A stretch of 12,449 nucleotides of DNA from JAVVVD01 sp964642795 (GCA_964642795.1 CAZXRQ010000055.1:1-12449); one strand, 5' to 3'; counted from the first letter of the stretch, positions 1 through 6,224 are shown. Made by a program: numbers and translations. Notes: generated by a model from the sequence alone, not told the origin.

Positions 1-401
1 TTGGGCTCGTTCATGGCCTGCGCCTTGAGTATCTCCTTTTCCTTCTCCAGCTCCTCCTGGTCGACCTCCTCCTTGCTTACACAGATGGGCTTTGCGGCCG
101 CTATATGCATGGCGATATCGTGCACAAGGTGCTTGAAGTCATCGGTCTTGGCAACAAAGTCGGTTTCGCAGTTGACCTCGACCAGTACGCCTATCTTGCC
201 GCCAAGATGTATGTAGGAATCCACGATACCTTCGGCAGCTATGCGGGAAGCCTTCTTGGCGGTAGCGGCAAGGCTCTTCTCGCGCAGGTAATCCATAGCC
301 TTATCCATATCGCCGTCGCACTCGACCATGGCCTTTTTGCAGTCCATCATGCCGGCGCCGCTCATCTCACGCAGGGTCATTACGTCTTTTGCAGTAAACA
401 T
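1..401 (-). CDS. tsf: Elongation factor Ts, N-terminal 133 residues (cut by window edge)
   Basis: EF-Ts is the guanine nucleotide exchange factor that regenerates EF-Tu-GTP in the cytoplasm during translation elongation. The reading frame from the ATG at 399-401 gives MFTAKDVMTLREMSGAGMMD, the standard EF-Ts opening. It has the N-terminal UBA-like domain at residues 1-55, with the signature MSGAGMMDCKKA near residues 13-25, and the core motif ETDFVAKTDDF at residues 79-89, which contacts EF-Tu. An AAGGAG ribosome binding site sits 8-13 bases upstream of the ATG. The gene lies 35 bases downstream of rpsB in the near-universal rpsB-tsf order and is probably co-transcribed with it. The C-terminal half is beyond position 1. 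Identification is essentially certain. Confidence 0.97.
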   Translation of the reverse strand, partial: MFTAKDVMTLREMSGAGMMDCKKAMVECDGDMDKAMDYLREKSLAATAKKASRIAAEGIVDSYIHLGGKIGVLVEVNCETDFVAKTDDFKHLVHDIAMHIAAAKPICVSKEEVDQEELEKEKEILKAQAMNEP

Positions 402-436
402 CGATATCTCTCCTTATAATAATCCTTGCTCTCGGT

Positions 437-1043
437 TCAGGCTTCTTCAGCCTGCTCGGGCTCCGCGGCAGCTTCTTCATCGTTCATCTGCTCACCCTGA
501 TGGCCTTCTATGATGGCGTCCGCCATCTTGGAGGATATCAGCTTGACTGCGCGGATGGCGTCGTCGTTGCCGGGGATGGGGTAATCGATCTCGTCGGGGT
601 CACAGTTGGTATCCACTATGGCTACCACGGGGATATTCAGCGCGTGCGCTTCGGCTACGGCTATGTATTCCTTGCGGGGGTCCACTACGAATATCGCGCC
701 GGGGAGCTGCTTCATATCCTTGATGCCGCCAAGGTTCTTCTCGAGCTTTTCCTGCTCCAGCTTGAGCTTGATAACNNNNNNNNNNGCGCTTGGCTTCCTG
801 CTCGATGGACTCCTGCGCCTGCTTCTTGGTGCCTACAAACAGCAGCGTCTTGTTGTTTGCGGCCAGATCGCGCACGAAATTATACGCCTCGTCGATCTTC
901 TTAACGGTTTTTTGCAGATCGATGATGTAGATGCCGTTGCGCTCGGTGAAGATGTACGGCTTCATTTTGGGGTTCCAGCGGCGGGTCTGATGACCAAAAT
1001 GTACGCCTGCCTCCAAAAGCTGCTTCATGGAAATTACTGACAT
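437..1043 (-). CDS. rpsB: 30S ribosomal protein S2, interrupted by an assembly gap
   Basis: S2 is a structural protein of the 30S head/platform region, needed for S1 binding. The ATG at 1041-1043 is preceded by a strong AAGGAGG. The first part reads MSVISMKQLLEAGVHFGHQT and continues to EQEAKR, just before ten N at 776-785. After the gap, in a different frame, VIKLKLEQEKLEKNLGGIKD leads into DPRKEYIAVAEA, IPVVAIVDTNCDPDEIDY and PGNDDAIRAVKL, then an acidic tail ending at TGA 437-439. From memory of the Bacillus protein, about 47 residues are missing between the halves, including the RWLGG segment, so about 140 bases are hidden behind the N run. The frame change is an artefact of the placeholder length. 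The gene is the first of the rpsB-tsf operon. Confidence 0.96.
776..785. other. Scaffold gap (ten N)
   Basis: A run of exactly ten N lies inside rpsB. Flanking codons are in different frames if the run is counted as ten bases. Comparison with remembered S2 sequences suggests the true missing length is near 141 bases, a multiple of three. It is therefore a fixed-length placeholder, and coordinates left and right of it are not truly contiguous. Confidence 0.97.
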
Positions 1044-1175
1044 GACAAAATCCTCCTTCGTTTTATTCCTCCCCGCGCTTCGTCTTTGCCGAAAGCCCAT
1101 GTCAAGGCACGAAACAGCAAATCCACGCGGGTGTGTAATTGGCGTTTCCACAGCGCCGTTTACATACCGATATGG

Positions 1176-1205
1176 ATTATAGCACAGTATTATTTAGCAA
1201 TGCAA
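1176..1205 (-). promoter_or_regulatory. Promoter of rpsB-tsf (extended -10)
   Basis: On the minus strand a perfect -10 TATAAT (1176-1181) is preceded by TGC, giving an extended -10 (TGnTATAAT). A weak -35 TTGCAT (1200-1205) lies 18 bases upstream. Transcription would start near 1169, giving a leader of about 125 bases before the rpsB ATG. The leader is long enough for autoregulation by S2, but I recognise no specific leader motif in it. Confidence 0.7.
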
Positions 1206-1238
1206 GATAAAATAAGGGAAAATGCGGGGTTTGGCGCG

Positions 1239-1520
1239 CTATTTTTCGCCGTCCTCCTCCGCTTCGTCCATAAATTCCAAAAACGCGCTGAACACCTCGT
1301 CCAGCATTACGGGGTTGTCTATCGTAACATAGGTATCCTCGCCGTTTTTCTGCTGTACCTTCAGCAGCACCACCTCGGCCTCCTCGCCGTCCTCCGGCTG
1401 GTCAACGGGCGCAAGCGCCACATACCGCTCACCTTCGTAAAGAAAGGTAAGTATGTGCTCGTACTCGGTCTGTTCGCCGTTTTCGTCCAACAGCACAACG
1501 TTATCCATAACATCCTGCAT
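1239..1520 (-). CDS. DUF1292 family protein (YrzB-like)
   Basis: This is a 93-residue, strongly acidic cytoplasmic protein of unknown function. The family is recognised from the pattern DNVVLLDENGEQTEYEHILT, then FLYEGERYVALAPV and VVLLKVQQ. The C-terminal part, VTIDNPVMLDEVFSAFLEFMD, is typical of DUF1292. Length matches the family (about 90-100). The ATG at 1518-1520 has an ideal AAGGAGG, which begins right at the ruvX stop codon 12 bases upstream, so translation is probably coupled to ruvX. In Bacillus and many Clostridia this gene follows ireB (yrzL) and ruvX (yrrK) in the same order as here. No biochemical role is established, and I see no terminator between it and the rpsB promoter. Confidence 0.9.
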   Translation of the reverse strand: MQDVMDNVVLLDENGEQTEYEHILTFLYEGERYVALAPVDQPEDGEEAEVVLLKVQQKNGEDTYVTIDNPVMLDEVFSAFLEFMDEAEEDGEK

Positions 1521-1532
1521 GGTATTTCCTCC

Positions 1533-1958
1533 TTATAATCTGGGGTTGGACGCAAGATAGCCCTGCAATATGACCACCGCAGCGACCTTATCCACGACCT
1601 TGCGGCGCTCCCGCCAGTCCAATCCCTGCTCGCAGAGCACGCGCTCCGCGCTTACTGTGGTAAGCCTTTCATCAAAAAACGCATGCTCGCCGTCCCACAG
1701 CGAAAGCACCTCGTCCGCAAACGCCCGCACCTTCTCCGTTGCGAAGCCGTAGCTGCCATCCATGTTGCGCGGCATACCGAACAGCAGCCGCACGGGCTTA
1801 TACTTGCTTGCCACCTCTATTATGTGCGCGGCGTCCGCGGCTGCGTCGTCGTCGCATCGGGTATATGTTTCCAGCCCCTGCGCGGTTATGCCCAGCGGGT
1901 CGCTTATTGCAAGGCCTATGCGTTTATCCCCTACGTCTATCGCCAATACGCGCATCAT
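1533..1958 (-). CDS. ruvX: RuvX/YqgF family RNase H-fold nuclease, putative Holliday junction resolvase
   Basis: This family of about 140 residues has an RNase H-like fold. Members have been implicated in Holliday junction resolution and in 16S rRNA 5' end processing. Visible landmarks are AIDVGDKRIGLAISDPLG at residues 6-23 (D8 is the first acidic catalytic residue), LLFGMPRNMDGSYG in the middle, the conserved FDERLTT, and DKVAAVVILQGYL near the C terminus with the last acidic residue. Length is 141 residues from the first of two tandem ATGs (1956-1958). The second (1953-1955) is equally possible. The ribosome binding site is weak (GGAAGGATGG, about 10 bases upstream). It sits between ireB and the DUF1292 gene, and a terminator separates it from ireB. 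Confidence 0.93.
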   Translation of the reverse strand: MMRVLAIDVGDKRIGLAISDPLGITAQGLETYTRCDDDAAADAAHIIEVASKYKPVRLLFGMPRNMDGSYGFATEKVRAFADEVLSLWDGEHAFFDERLTTVSAERVLCEQGLDWRERRKVVDKVAAVVILQGYLASNPRL

Positions 1959-1978
1959 AAGCTATATTCCATCCTTCC

Positions 1979-2003
1979 AAAAAGGCCGCGACAAAGCCGC
2001 GGC
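1979..2003 (-). terminator. Intrinsic terminator/attenuator between ireB and ruvX
   Basis: On the minus strand a six-pair stem GCCGCG / CGCGGC (1998-2003 with 1985-1990) and a seven-base loop is followed by C and five T (1979-1983). It lies after the ireB stop and before the ruvX start. It would end ireB transcripts or allow partial read-through, making ireB more abundant than ruvX-DUF1292. Confidence 0.7.
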
Positions 2004-2046
2004 TATATCATCAATAAAGTGGCAGGGGCGCATCCATTATGCAAAT

Positions 2047-2343
2047 TCAGTTATGCGTATCCTCCGTTTCGCCCTCGGACTCCAGCTCCGCATTATGCTG
2101 GATATAATAGCGCACCAACTCTTCCAGCAGCTCGTCCCGCTCCAGCATACGGATGAGGTAGCGGGCGTTGTTGTAGCTGGTGATGTAGGTTGGGTCGCCC
2201 GAGATGAGATAGCCCACTATCTGGTTGATGGGGTCGTATCCCTTCTCCATCATGGAGGAGTATACGCTCATAAGCACCTCGTTTGCAGAGCTTTTTTCCT
2301 TCTGTTTGCGAAATTGCATGGTCTCGTTGGTATTGTCGGTCAT
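2047..2343 (-). CDS. ireB: IreB family regulatory phosphoprotein (DUF965)
   Basis: This is a 98-residue cytoplasmic protein. In Enterococcus faecalis the family member IreB is phosphorylated by the PASTA kinase IreK and acts negatively on cephalosporin resistance. That role is known for the family and only inferred here. The signature is unmistakable: YSSMMEKGYDPINQIVGYLI, then SGDPTYITSYNNARYLIRML and ERDELLEELVRYYI. Compared with the usual protein it carries an acidic C-terminal extension (ELESEGETEDTHN). The N-terminal segment MTDNTNETMQF contains threonines in the place where family members are phosphorylated. The start at 2341-2343 is chosen because AAAGGAG lies seven bases upstream; a longer frame upstream lacks family similarity. 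It heads the ireB-ruvX-DUF1292 cluster. Confidence 0.93.
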   Translation of the reverse strand: MTDNTNETMQFRKQKEKSSANEVLMSVYSSMMEKGYDPINQIVGYLISGDPTYITSYNNARYLIRMLERDELLEELVRYYIQHNAELESEGETEDTHN

Positions 2344-2373
2344 GGCTGTACTCCTTTCCATGTTCTCCCTTAC

Positions 2374-2401
2374 AGTATACAACACCCGGGCGCTTTTGCA
2401 A
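2374..2401 (-). promoter_or_regulatory. Promoter of ireB
   Basis: On the minus strand there is a -35 TTGCAA (2396-2401), a 16-base spacer and a -10 TATACT (2374-2379). Transcription would start near 2367, leaving a leader of about 25 bases that holds the AAAGGAG site. Confidence 0.7.
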
Positions 2402-2444
2402 GCACCTCGCGTAAACGTTTTGTGAAGCGAATGAAACGGCGCTC

Positions 2445-2473
2445 AAAACGGCCCGTCATATATATAACGGGCC
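2445..2473 (-). terminator. Intrinsic terminator after the 53-residue gene
   Basis: A perfect seven-pair stem GGCCCGT / ACGGGCC (arms 2467-2473 and 2450-2456) encloses a ten-base AT-rich loop and is followed on the minus strand by G and four T (2445-2448). It closes the iron-sulfur operon and the small gene before the ireB promoter. Confidence 0.75.
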
Positions 2474-2493
2474 AACGGAGCGTTTTGTTGCAC

Positions 2494-2655
2494 TTACGGC
2501 ATCATTTTTTCCACATTGCACTTGCAGCGGCGCGCTACCCGCTTGCAGTCGCGGTACATACGGCGCGAAACGTCCGGGTATGCGCAAAACACCGTGGCCG
2601 CGGAAAGCGCCATGCCACAGGCGATGCCAATAGCAAAATGAATCGGCTTCATCAT
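2494..2655 (-). CDS. Small single-pass membrane peptide, 53 residues, unrecognised
   Basis: The frame opens with tandem ATGs (2653-2655 and 2650-2652) and has a very strong AAAGGAG eight bases upstream, which is the main reason to believe it. The product starts MMKPIHFAIGIACGMALSAA, and residues 6-26 form one hydrophobic, glycine/alanine-rich membrane segment. After it comes YPDVSRRMYRDCKRVARRCK, a strongly basic tail with four arginine pairs or near-pairs and three cysteines (residues 38, 45 and 47, the last two as CKC), ending MMP. By the positive-inside rule the tail should be cytoplasmic. It lies 68 bases after iscU and before a terminator, so it may ride on the iscR operon. Small proteins of the form helix-YPD-basic tail seem familiar from Clostridia, but I assign no function. 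Confidence 0.75.
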   Translation of the reverse strand: MMKPIHFAIGIACGMALSAATVFCAYPDVSRRMYRDCKRVARRCKCNVEKMMP

Positions 2656-2663
2656 AAAAATCA

Positions 2664-2696
2664 CTCCTTTCAGCGTCTATTATGCGCAGAAAGGAG
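2664..2696 (-). promoter_or_regulatory. Hairpin covering the ribosome binding site of the small gene
   Basis: On the minus strand the arm CTCCTTTC (2689-2696) pairs perfectly with GAAAGGAG (2664-2671). After a U-U mismatch, GCG/CGC extends the stem, and the loop is nine bases. The 3' arm is itself the Shine-Dalgarno of the 53-residue gene. The stem is followed by TGA and five T, so it also resembles a terminator for iscR-nifS-iscU. Confidence 0.65.
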
Positions 2697-2723
2697 CGAT
2701 CATATCGTTGGCAGTATTTGGCT

Positions 2724-3194
2724 TTATACGGCCTTGTCCGCGCCCACGCCAGCACAGGTATCGTGCGCGGCGCACTCTGAGCAGTTATGGCCCTCATGAG
2801 GCGTATACTGCTTGCCCTCGGCCTCCGCCTTGCGCTTGCGGTAATCCTCCACGGCGGCGCGCACGGCCTCCTCCGCCAGCACGGAGCAGTGTATCTTCTG
2901 CGGGGGCAGGCCTTCCAAAGCCTCCACCACGGCGGAATTGGAAAGCTTGAGCGCCTCGTCCACGGACTTGCCCTTGATAAGCTCCGTCGCCATGGAGCTG
3001 GTAGCTATGGCCGCGCCGCAGCCAAAGGTCTTGAAGCCCACGTCCTCGATTATCCCGTCGTCGTTGACCTTTAGGAACATCTGCATGATGTCGCCGCATT
3101 TTGCGTTGCCCACCATGCCCACGCCATTGGCGTCCTCTACCTCTCCCATGTTGCGGGGATGCTGAAAATGATCCAGTACTTTTTCGGTATACAT
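2724..3194 (-). CDS. iscU: IscU/NifU-type iron-sulfur cluster scaffold with Cys-containing tail
   Basis: This cytoplasmic scaffold receives sulfur from the cysteine desulfurase and iron to build [2Fe-2S]/[4Fe-4S] clusters. The protein begins MYTEKVLDHFQHPRNMGEVE. The four canonical ligand-region residues are visible: C33 and D35 (NAKCGD), C59 (FKTFGCGAAIA) and C103 (PPQKIHCSVLAEEA, with H102). The GNAKCGD aspartate marks the assembly-type scaffold. At 156 residues it is longer than classical IscU (about 128). The extra tail holds three further cysteines (C138, C141, C147) with two histidines, in NCSECAAHDTC. The ATG at 3192-3194 has AGGAGG starting in the nifS stop codon 12 bases upstream, so expression is coupled. 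It is the third gene of iscR-nifS-iscU. Confidence 0.95.
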   Translation of the reverse strand: MYTEKVLDHFQHPRNMGEVEDANGVGMVGNAKCGDIMQMFLKVNDDGIIEDVGFKTFGCGAAIATSSMATELIKGKSVDEALKLSNSAVVEALEGLPPQKIHCSVLAEEAVRAAVEDYRKRKAEAEGKQYTPHEGHNCSECAAHDTCAGVGADKAV

Positions 3195-3206
3195 AGCGTT
3201 TTCCTC

Positions 3207-4376
3207 CTATTCGGTTTGCCCGTGATAAAGCGGGGACATATCGCGCAGTTTCTTTACTATGCCGGGCAGTGTCGCCAGCACATAGTCTATCTCCTCTTCG
3301 GTGGTGGTATCGCACAGCGTGAGCCGGAGCGAGCCGTGCGCCGTGCCGTGATCCAGTCCCATCGCCAACAGCACATGCGACGGGTCCAGTGAGCCGCTGG
3401 TGCAGGCGCTGCCGCTGCTTGCGGCGATGCCGCTTATATCCAGCCACAGCAGCATACCCTCGCCCTCGATGTATTTGATGCTGTAATTGACGTTGTTGGG
3501 CAGGCGCTTTGTCGGATGCCCGTTAAGCTTTACAGCCGGGATCTCGGCCTCTATGCCGGCCATGAGCTTGTCCCTTAGGCGGGTCATGCGTGCCATGGAT
3601 TCATCAAGGTTTGCAGTGGCAAGCGATATAGCCTCGCCCATTCCCACTATGCCCGCCACGTTTTCCGTGCCGGCACGGCGGTTAAGCTCCTGCGCGCCTC
3701 CGATTATGTAGCTGGGAAGGCGTATGCTGCCCTTTCTTACATACAGCGCACCTACGCCCTTTGGCCCGTGGAACTTGTGTGCGGACATGGACAGCATGTC
3801 TATATCCATCGCCTTGACATCCACCGGCACATGGGCCACGGCCTGCACTGCGTCCGTGTGGAACAGCACGCCGCGCTCCCGGCAGATGTGGCCAATTTCC
3901 GAAATAGGCATTATGGTGCCCACCTCGTTGTTTGCAAACATTACGCTTACCAATATGGTCTTGTCGGTAATGGCGTTTTTCACCTGCTCCGCCGTCACCA
4001 TGCCATATTCGTCCACCGGCAGATACGTTACGCGAAAGCCCATCTTTTCGAGTTTTTGCGCAGAGTGCAGTATCGCATGATGCTCCACCGCCGTAGTGAT
4101 TATGTGGTCGCCCTTATCCCTGAGCCGCTCCGCCGCACCGAACAGTACGGTATTGTCGCTTTCCGTGCCGCAGCCTGTAAACGTGATCTCACCCGGCTCC
4201 GCATTTATGGCGGCGGCTACCTGATCGCGGGCATGATCCAGCCCCGCTTTTGCCTCGCGCCCCGGCGTATGCAGGCTGCTGGGGTTGCCGTAGGCCTGTG
4301 TGTAGTATGGAAGCATGGCGGCGAGCACCTTTTCGTTTACGGCCGTGGTAGCCGCATTGTCAAGATATACCTTCAT
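3207..4376 (-). CDS. nifS: Cysteine desulfurase, NifS/IscS type
   Basis: This PLP-dependent enzyme converts cysteine to alanine and passes persulfide sulfur to IscU. The 389-residue length is normal. The opening MKVYLDNAATTAVNEKVLAA is the family hallmark. Others are FTGCGTESDN (67-76), the AVEHHAIL histidine (97-103), the PLP aspartate in HTDAVQA, the Schiff-base lysine K201 in SMSAHKFHGPKG, and GTENV (236-240). The catalytic Cys is C325 in ASSGSACTSGS. The short catalytic loop without an insertion fits the NifS/IscS group rather than SufS. The start at 4374-4376 overlaps the iscR stop as ATGA, so translation is coupled. A longer upstream frame is only read-through into iscR. Both nifS and iscS names are used for such proteins. 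Confidence 0.95.
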   Translation of the reverse strand: MKVYLDNAATTAVNEKVLAAMLPYYTQAYGNPSSLHTPGREAKAGLDHARDQVAAAINAEPGEITFTGCGTESDNTVLFGAAERLRDKGDHIITTAVEHHAILHSAQKLEKMGFRVTYLPVDEYGMVTAEQVKNAITDKTILVSVMFANNEVGTIMPISEIGHICRERGVLFHTDAVQAVAHVPVDVKAMDIDMLSMSAHKFHGPKGVGALYVRKGSIRLPSYIIGGAQELNRRAGTENVAGIVGMGEAISLATANLDESMARMTRLRDKLMAGIEAEIPAVKLNGHPTKRLPNNVNYSIKYIEGEGMLLWLDISGIAASSGSACTSGSLDPSHVLLAMGLDHGTAHGSLRLTLCDTTTEEEIDYVLATLPGIVKKLRDMSPLYHGQTE

Positions 4377-4810
4377 TCGTTTGCGCTCCGATTCTGTTGT
4401 GTTATGTAATCCTCCGCCATATCCGCAAGCGTCGTGGTGTTTAGCACGCCGTTTATGCGGCTTTGCAGCTTTATCCAAAGAGGGCGCGCCGCGCAGGAGC
4501 AGGCGTTGTCACAGCTTACGGAATCACTGCTCACGCAGTCCACTATAGAGGTGCTGCCCTCCAACGCCTTTAGCATTTCGCCTACGTTTATCTGCTCCGG
4601 CGGGCGCGACAGCTCATAGCCGCCCTGCGCGCCGCGCGCAGCTTCCACCAGCCCTGCGCGCTTCAACGCGCGTATGAGCTGCTCTAGGTACGCCTCGCTC
4701 ACGCCCTGACGCGCTGCCAACACCGATACGGACAGCATTCCCTTGCCGTATTCGGTCGCCAGCTCCACCATGGCCTTTATGCCGTAGCGCGCGCGTGTGG
4801 ACAGCTTCAT
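4373..4810 (-). CDS. iscR: Rrf2 family regulator, IscR-like, iron-sulfur sensing
   Basis: This is a winged-helix Rrf2 repressor, 145 residues. The DNA-binding domain begins MKLSTRARYGIKAMVELATE and continues with LSVSVLAARQGVSEAYLEQL (helix-turn-helix) and the wing RGAQGGYELSRPPEQINVGE. Cysteines at 92, 100, 104 and 106 (in DCVSSDSVSCDNACSC) match the place where IscR holds a [2Fe-2S] cluster. This favours an IscR-type sensor over CymR, which lacks these ligands. The ATG at 4808-4810 is preceded by GGAG at seven bases. It heads the operon, overlaps nifS by four bases and has a strong promoter with an adjacent palindrome. Autoregulation by cluster status is the obvious inference. Confidence 0.93.
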   Translation of the reverse strand: MKLSTRARYGIKAMVELATEYGKGMLSVSVLAARQGVSEAYLEQLIRALKRAGLVEAARGAQGGYELSRPPEQINVGEMLKALEGSTSIVDCVSSDSVSCDNACSCAARPLWIKLQSRINGVLNTTTLADMAEDYITQQNRSANE

Positions 4811-4857
4811 GTGCCTTCTCCAATCCCAAGCGATATGGTCGGATTTCTTTCGATGCC

Positions 4858-4886
4858 AATATAACACCGCAGCGGGCGCATGTCAA
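4858..4886 (-). promoter_or_regulatory. Promoter of the iscR-nifS-iscU operon
   Basis: On the minus strand there is a perfect -35 TTGACA (4881-4886), an optimal 17-base spacer and a -10 TATATT (4858-4863). Predicted transcription start is near 4851, about 40 bases before the iscR ATG. Near-consensus strength is consistent with a promoter that is mainly controlled by repression. Confidence 0.85.
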
Positions 4887-4889
4887 CAA

Positions 4890-4910
4890 TCCCTACTTAA
4901 ATTGTAGGAT
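4890..4910 (-). promoter_or_regulatory. Candidate IscR/Rrf2 operator
   Basis: A palindrome CCTAC, seven AT-only bases, GTAGG (4892-4896 and 4904-4908) lies five bases upstream of the -35 box of iscR. The half-site with flank, ATCCTAC, resembles Rrf2-family sites of Firmicutes (CymR/IscR-like CCTA half-sites). Position next to -35 and in front of an iscR gene supports autoregulation. Binding is inferred. Confidence 0.6.
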
Positions 4911-4917
4911 ATTTTTT

Positions 4918-6108
4918 CTAAAAGTCCACCTCTGTGTCATAATAGCAGCATTCGATCAGCCGCGCCATCTGCTTTGCGTCTATTTTGCGCGGGTTGGATA
5001 GCGTGCAGGCGTCCTGTACCGCAAGCGACGCGATGTTTGGCAGCTTGGACAGAAACTCGTCCTCGGTTATCATACCGCCGCCGTATTCACGCAGGTCCGC
5101 AGGTATGTCCAGCTCGCGGTTAAGCTCCTTTATACGGCCTATCAGCGCCCCTACCAGCACGTCTACCGTGCTGCCGGTAAGCCCCAGCGCCAGCGCAATA
5201 TCCGCATACCGCCGCGCCGCCGCTTCCTCCTTGGCGTTGAAGCGTATCACGCGGGGCAGATATATGGCGTTTGCGCAGCCGTGCGTCACGTGGCCCCCGG
5301 AAAACGCGGCGCCGGTCTTGTGCGCCATGGAGTGGGTTATGCCGAGCAGGGCGTTGGAAAACGCCATGCCCGCAAGGCACTGGGCGTTGTGCATACGCTC
5401 GCGCGCGGTCTCGTCGCCGCGGCAGGATGAAATCAGAAATTCGTTTATCATGCTTAGCGCGTGCAGCGCAAGCGGGTCGGAATAGTCGCTGTGCAGCGTG
5501 GACACATACGCCTCCGCCGCATGGGTGAACGCATCCATGCCCGTAAATGCCGCAAGCCTGGGCGGCATGGTAAACGCAAGCTCCGGATCCACTATGGCCA
5601 CGTCCGGTGTAATGTTGAAATCCGCAAGCGGGTATTTTATGCCGGTCTTATAATCCGTTATCACGGAAAACGCCGTGACCTCCGTGCCCGTGCCGGACGT
5701 GGACGGCACTGCGCAAAACCTCGCCCGCTGCCTGAGCATCGGAAAGTTGAACGGCACTATCAGCTGCTCGAATGCGGTGTCCGGATACTCGTAGAACACC
5801 CACATCGCCTTTGCCGCGTCTATGGGAGAACCGCCGCCTATTGCCACTATCCAGTCCGGCGAAAATTCCCGCATACGTTCGGCCCCCTGCATAACCGTCT
5901 CCACCGACGGATCCGGCTCGACCCCCGAGAATATCTCCACCTTCATGCCGGCGCCTTTCAGCCGCTGCATCGTTTTGTCCAAAAAGCCATATCGCTTCAT
6001 CGGGCCTCCGCCCGTGACCACGAAAGCGCGTTCCCCGCGCAGGGTACCCAGCGCGTCCAGCGCGCCCTTGCCGTGGTATATATCCCGCAGCAGCGTAAAT
6101 CTTTCCAT
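4918..6108 (-). CDS. Iron-containing alcohol dehydrogenase (group III)
   Basis: This is a cytoplasmic NAD(P)-dependent dehydrogenase of the Fe-ADH superfamily, 396 residues, the usual length (about 385-400). The nucleotide-binding GGGSPIDAAKAM lies at 91-102, and PSTSGTGTEVTAFSVI at 135-150 is the classical segment. Metal ligands are D192 and H196 (TGMDAFTHAAEAY), H263 (THSMAHKTGAAF) and H276 (VTHGCANAIYLP). These motifs are those of FucO, butanol and propanediol dehydrogenases. The substrate cannot be told from sequence; short-chain alcohols or aldehydes are likely. The ATG at 6106-6108 has GGAGG at seven bases. It appears monocistronic: a terminator lies upstream, and the iscR promoter begins only some 30 bases beyond its stop codon. 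No terminator of its own is visible, so read-through into iscR is possible. Confidence 0.93.
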   Translation of the reverse strand: MERFTLLRDIYHGKGALDALGTLRGERAFVVTGGGPMKRYGFLDKTMQRLKGAGMKVEIFSGVEPDPSVETVMQGAERMREFSPDWIVAIGGGSPIDAAKAMWVFYEYPDTAFEQLIVPFNFPMLRQRARFCAVPSTSGTGTEVTAFSVITDYKTGIKYPLADFNITPDVAIVDPELAFTMPPRLAAFTGMDAFTHAAEAYVSTLHSDYSDPLALHALSMINEFLISSCRGDETARERMHNAQCLAGMAFSNALLGITHSMAHKTGAAFSGGHVTHGCANAIYLPRVIRFNAKEEAAARRYADIALALGLTGSTVDVLVGALIGRIKELNRELDIPADLREYGGGMITEDEFLSKLPNIASLAVQDACTLSNPRKIDAKQMARLIECCYYDTEVDF

Positions 6109-6137
6109 ACCAATCGCCTCCGATCAATTTTGCGCTT

Positions 6138-6166
6138 AGTATGGATATTTAAGCGGGTTTTGATAA
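6138..6166 (-). promoter_or_regulatory. Weak candidate promoter of the alcohol dehydrogenase gene
   Basis: On the minus strand TTATCA (6161-6166), 17 bases and CATACT (6138-6143) match the consensus at four of six positions each. Its place just downstream of a terminator and about 30 bases before the start codon makes it plausible. Confidence 0.4.
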
Positions 6167-6168
6167 GC

Positions 6169-6194
6169 AAAAAGGCGGGGGATCCCCACCTTTT
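6169..6194 (-). terminator. Intrinsic terminator of the redox operon
   Basis: The minus-strand RNA folds into an 11-pair stem, four A-U, two G-C, one U-G and four G-C, with a three-base loop, ending in five U (6169-6173). On the plus strand one pair becomes a C-A mismatch, so the leftward direction fits better. It lies 31 bases after the TlpA stop codon. Confidence 0.88.
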
Positions 6195-6224
6195 CTAAAT
6201 AAAAATCTATTTGCCGCCCCGCCT

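Noticed and set aside
776..785. Apparent frameshift in rpsB, as if a pseudogene
   Set aside because: The frame change coincides with the ten N. Both halves are perfectly conserved S2, so it is an assembly placeholder.
1044..1168. Ribosomal S2 leader RNA
   Set aside because: The leader is long enough for autoregulation, but I could not find a convincing stem or known motif in it by eye.
1762..2799. A 345-codon open frame on the + strand
   Set aside because: It runs antisense through ruvX, ireB and the small gene, has no family resemblance and is rich in residues produced by antisense reading of GC-rich codons.
2794..3447. A 217-codon minus-strand frame across the nifS-iscU junction
   Set aside because: It overlaps two certain genes in another frame and is dominated by Arg, Gly and Ala, typical of a shadow frame.
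5461..6198. A 245-codon + strand frame opposite the alcohol dehydrogenase
   Set aside because: The dehydrogenase is certain from its motifs. The antisense product is Arg/His-rich and unlike any family.
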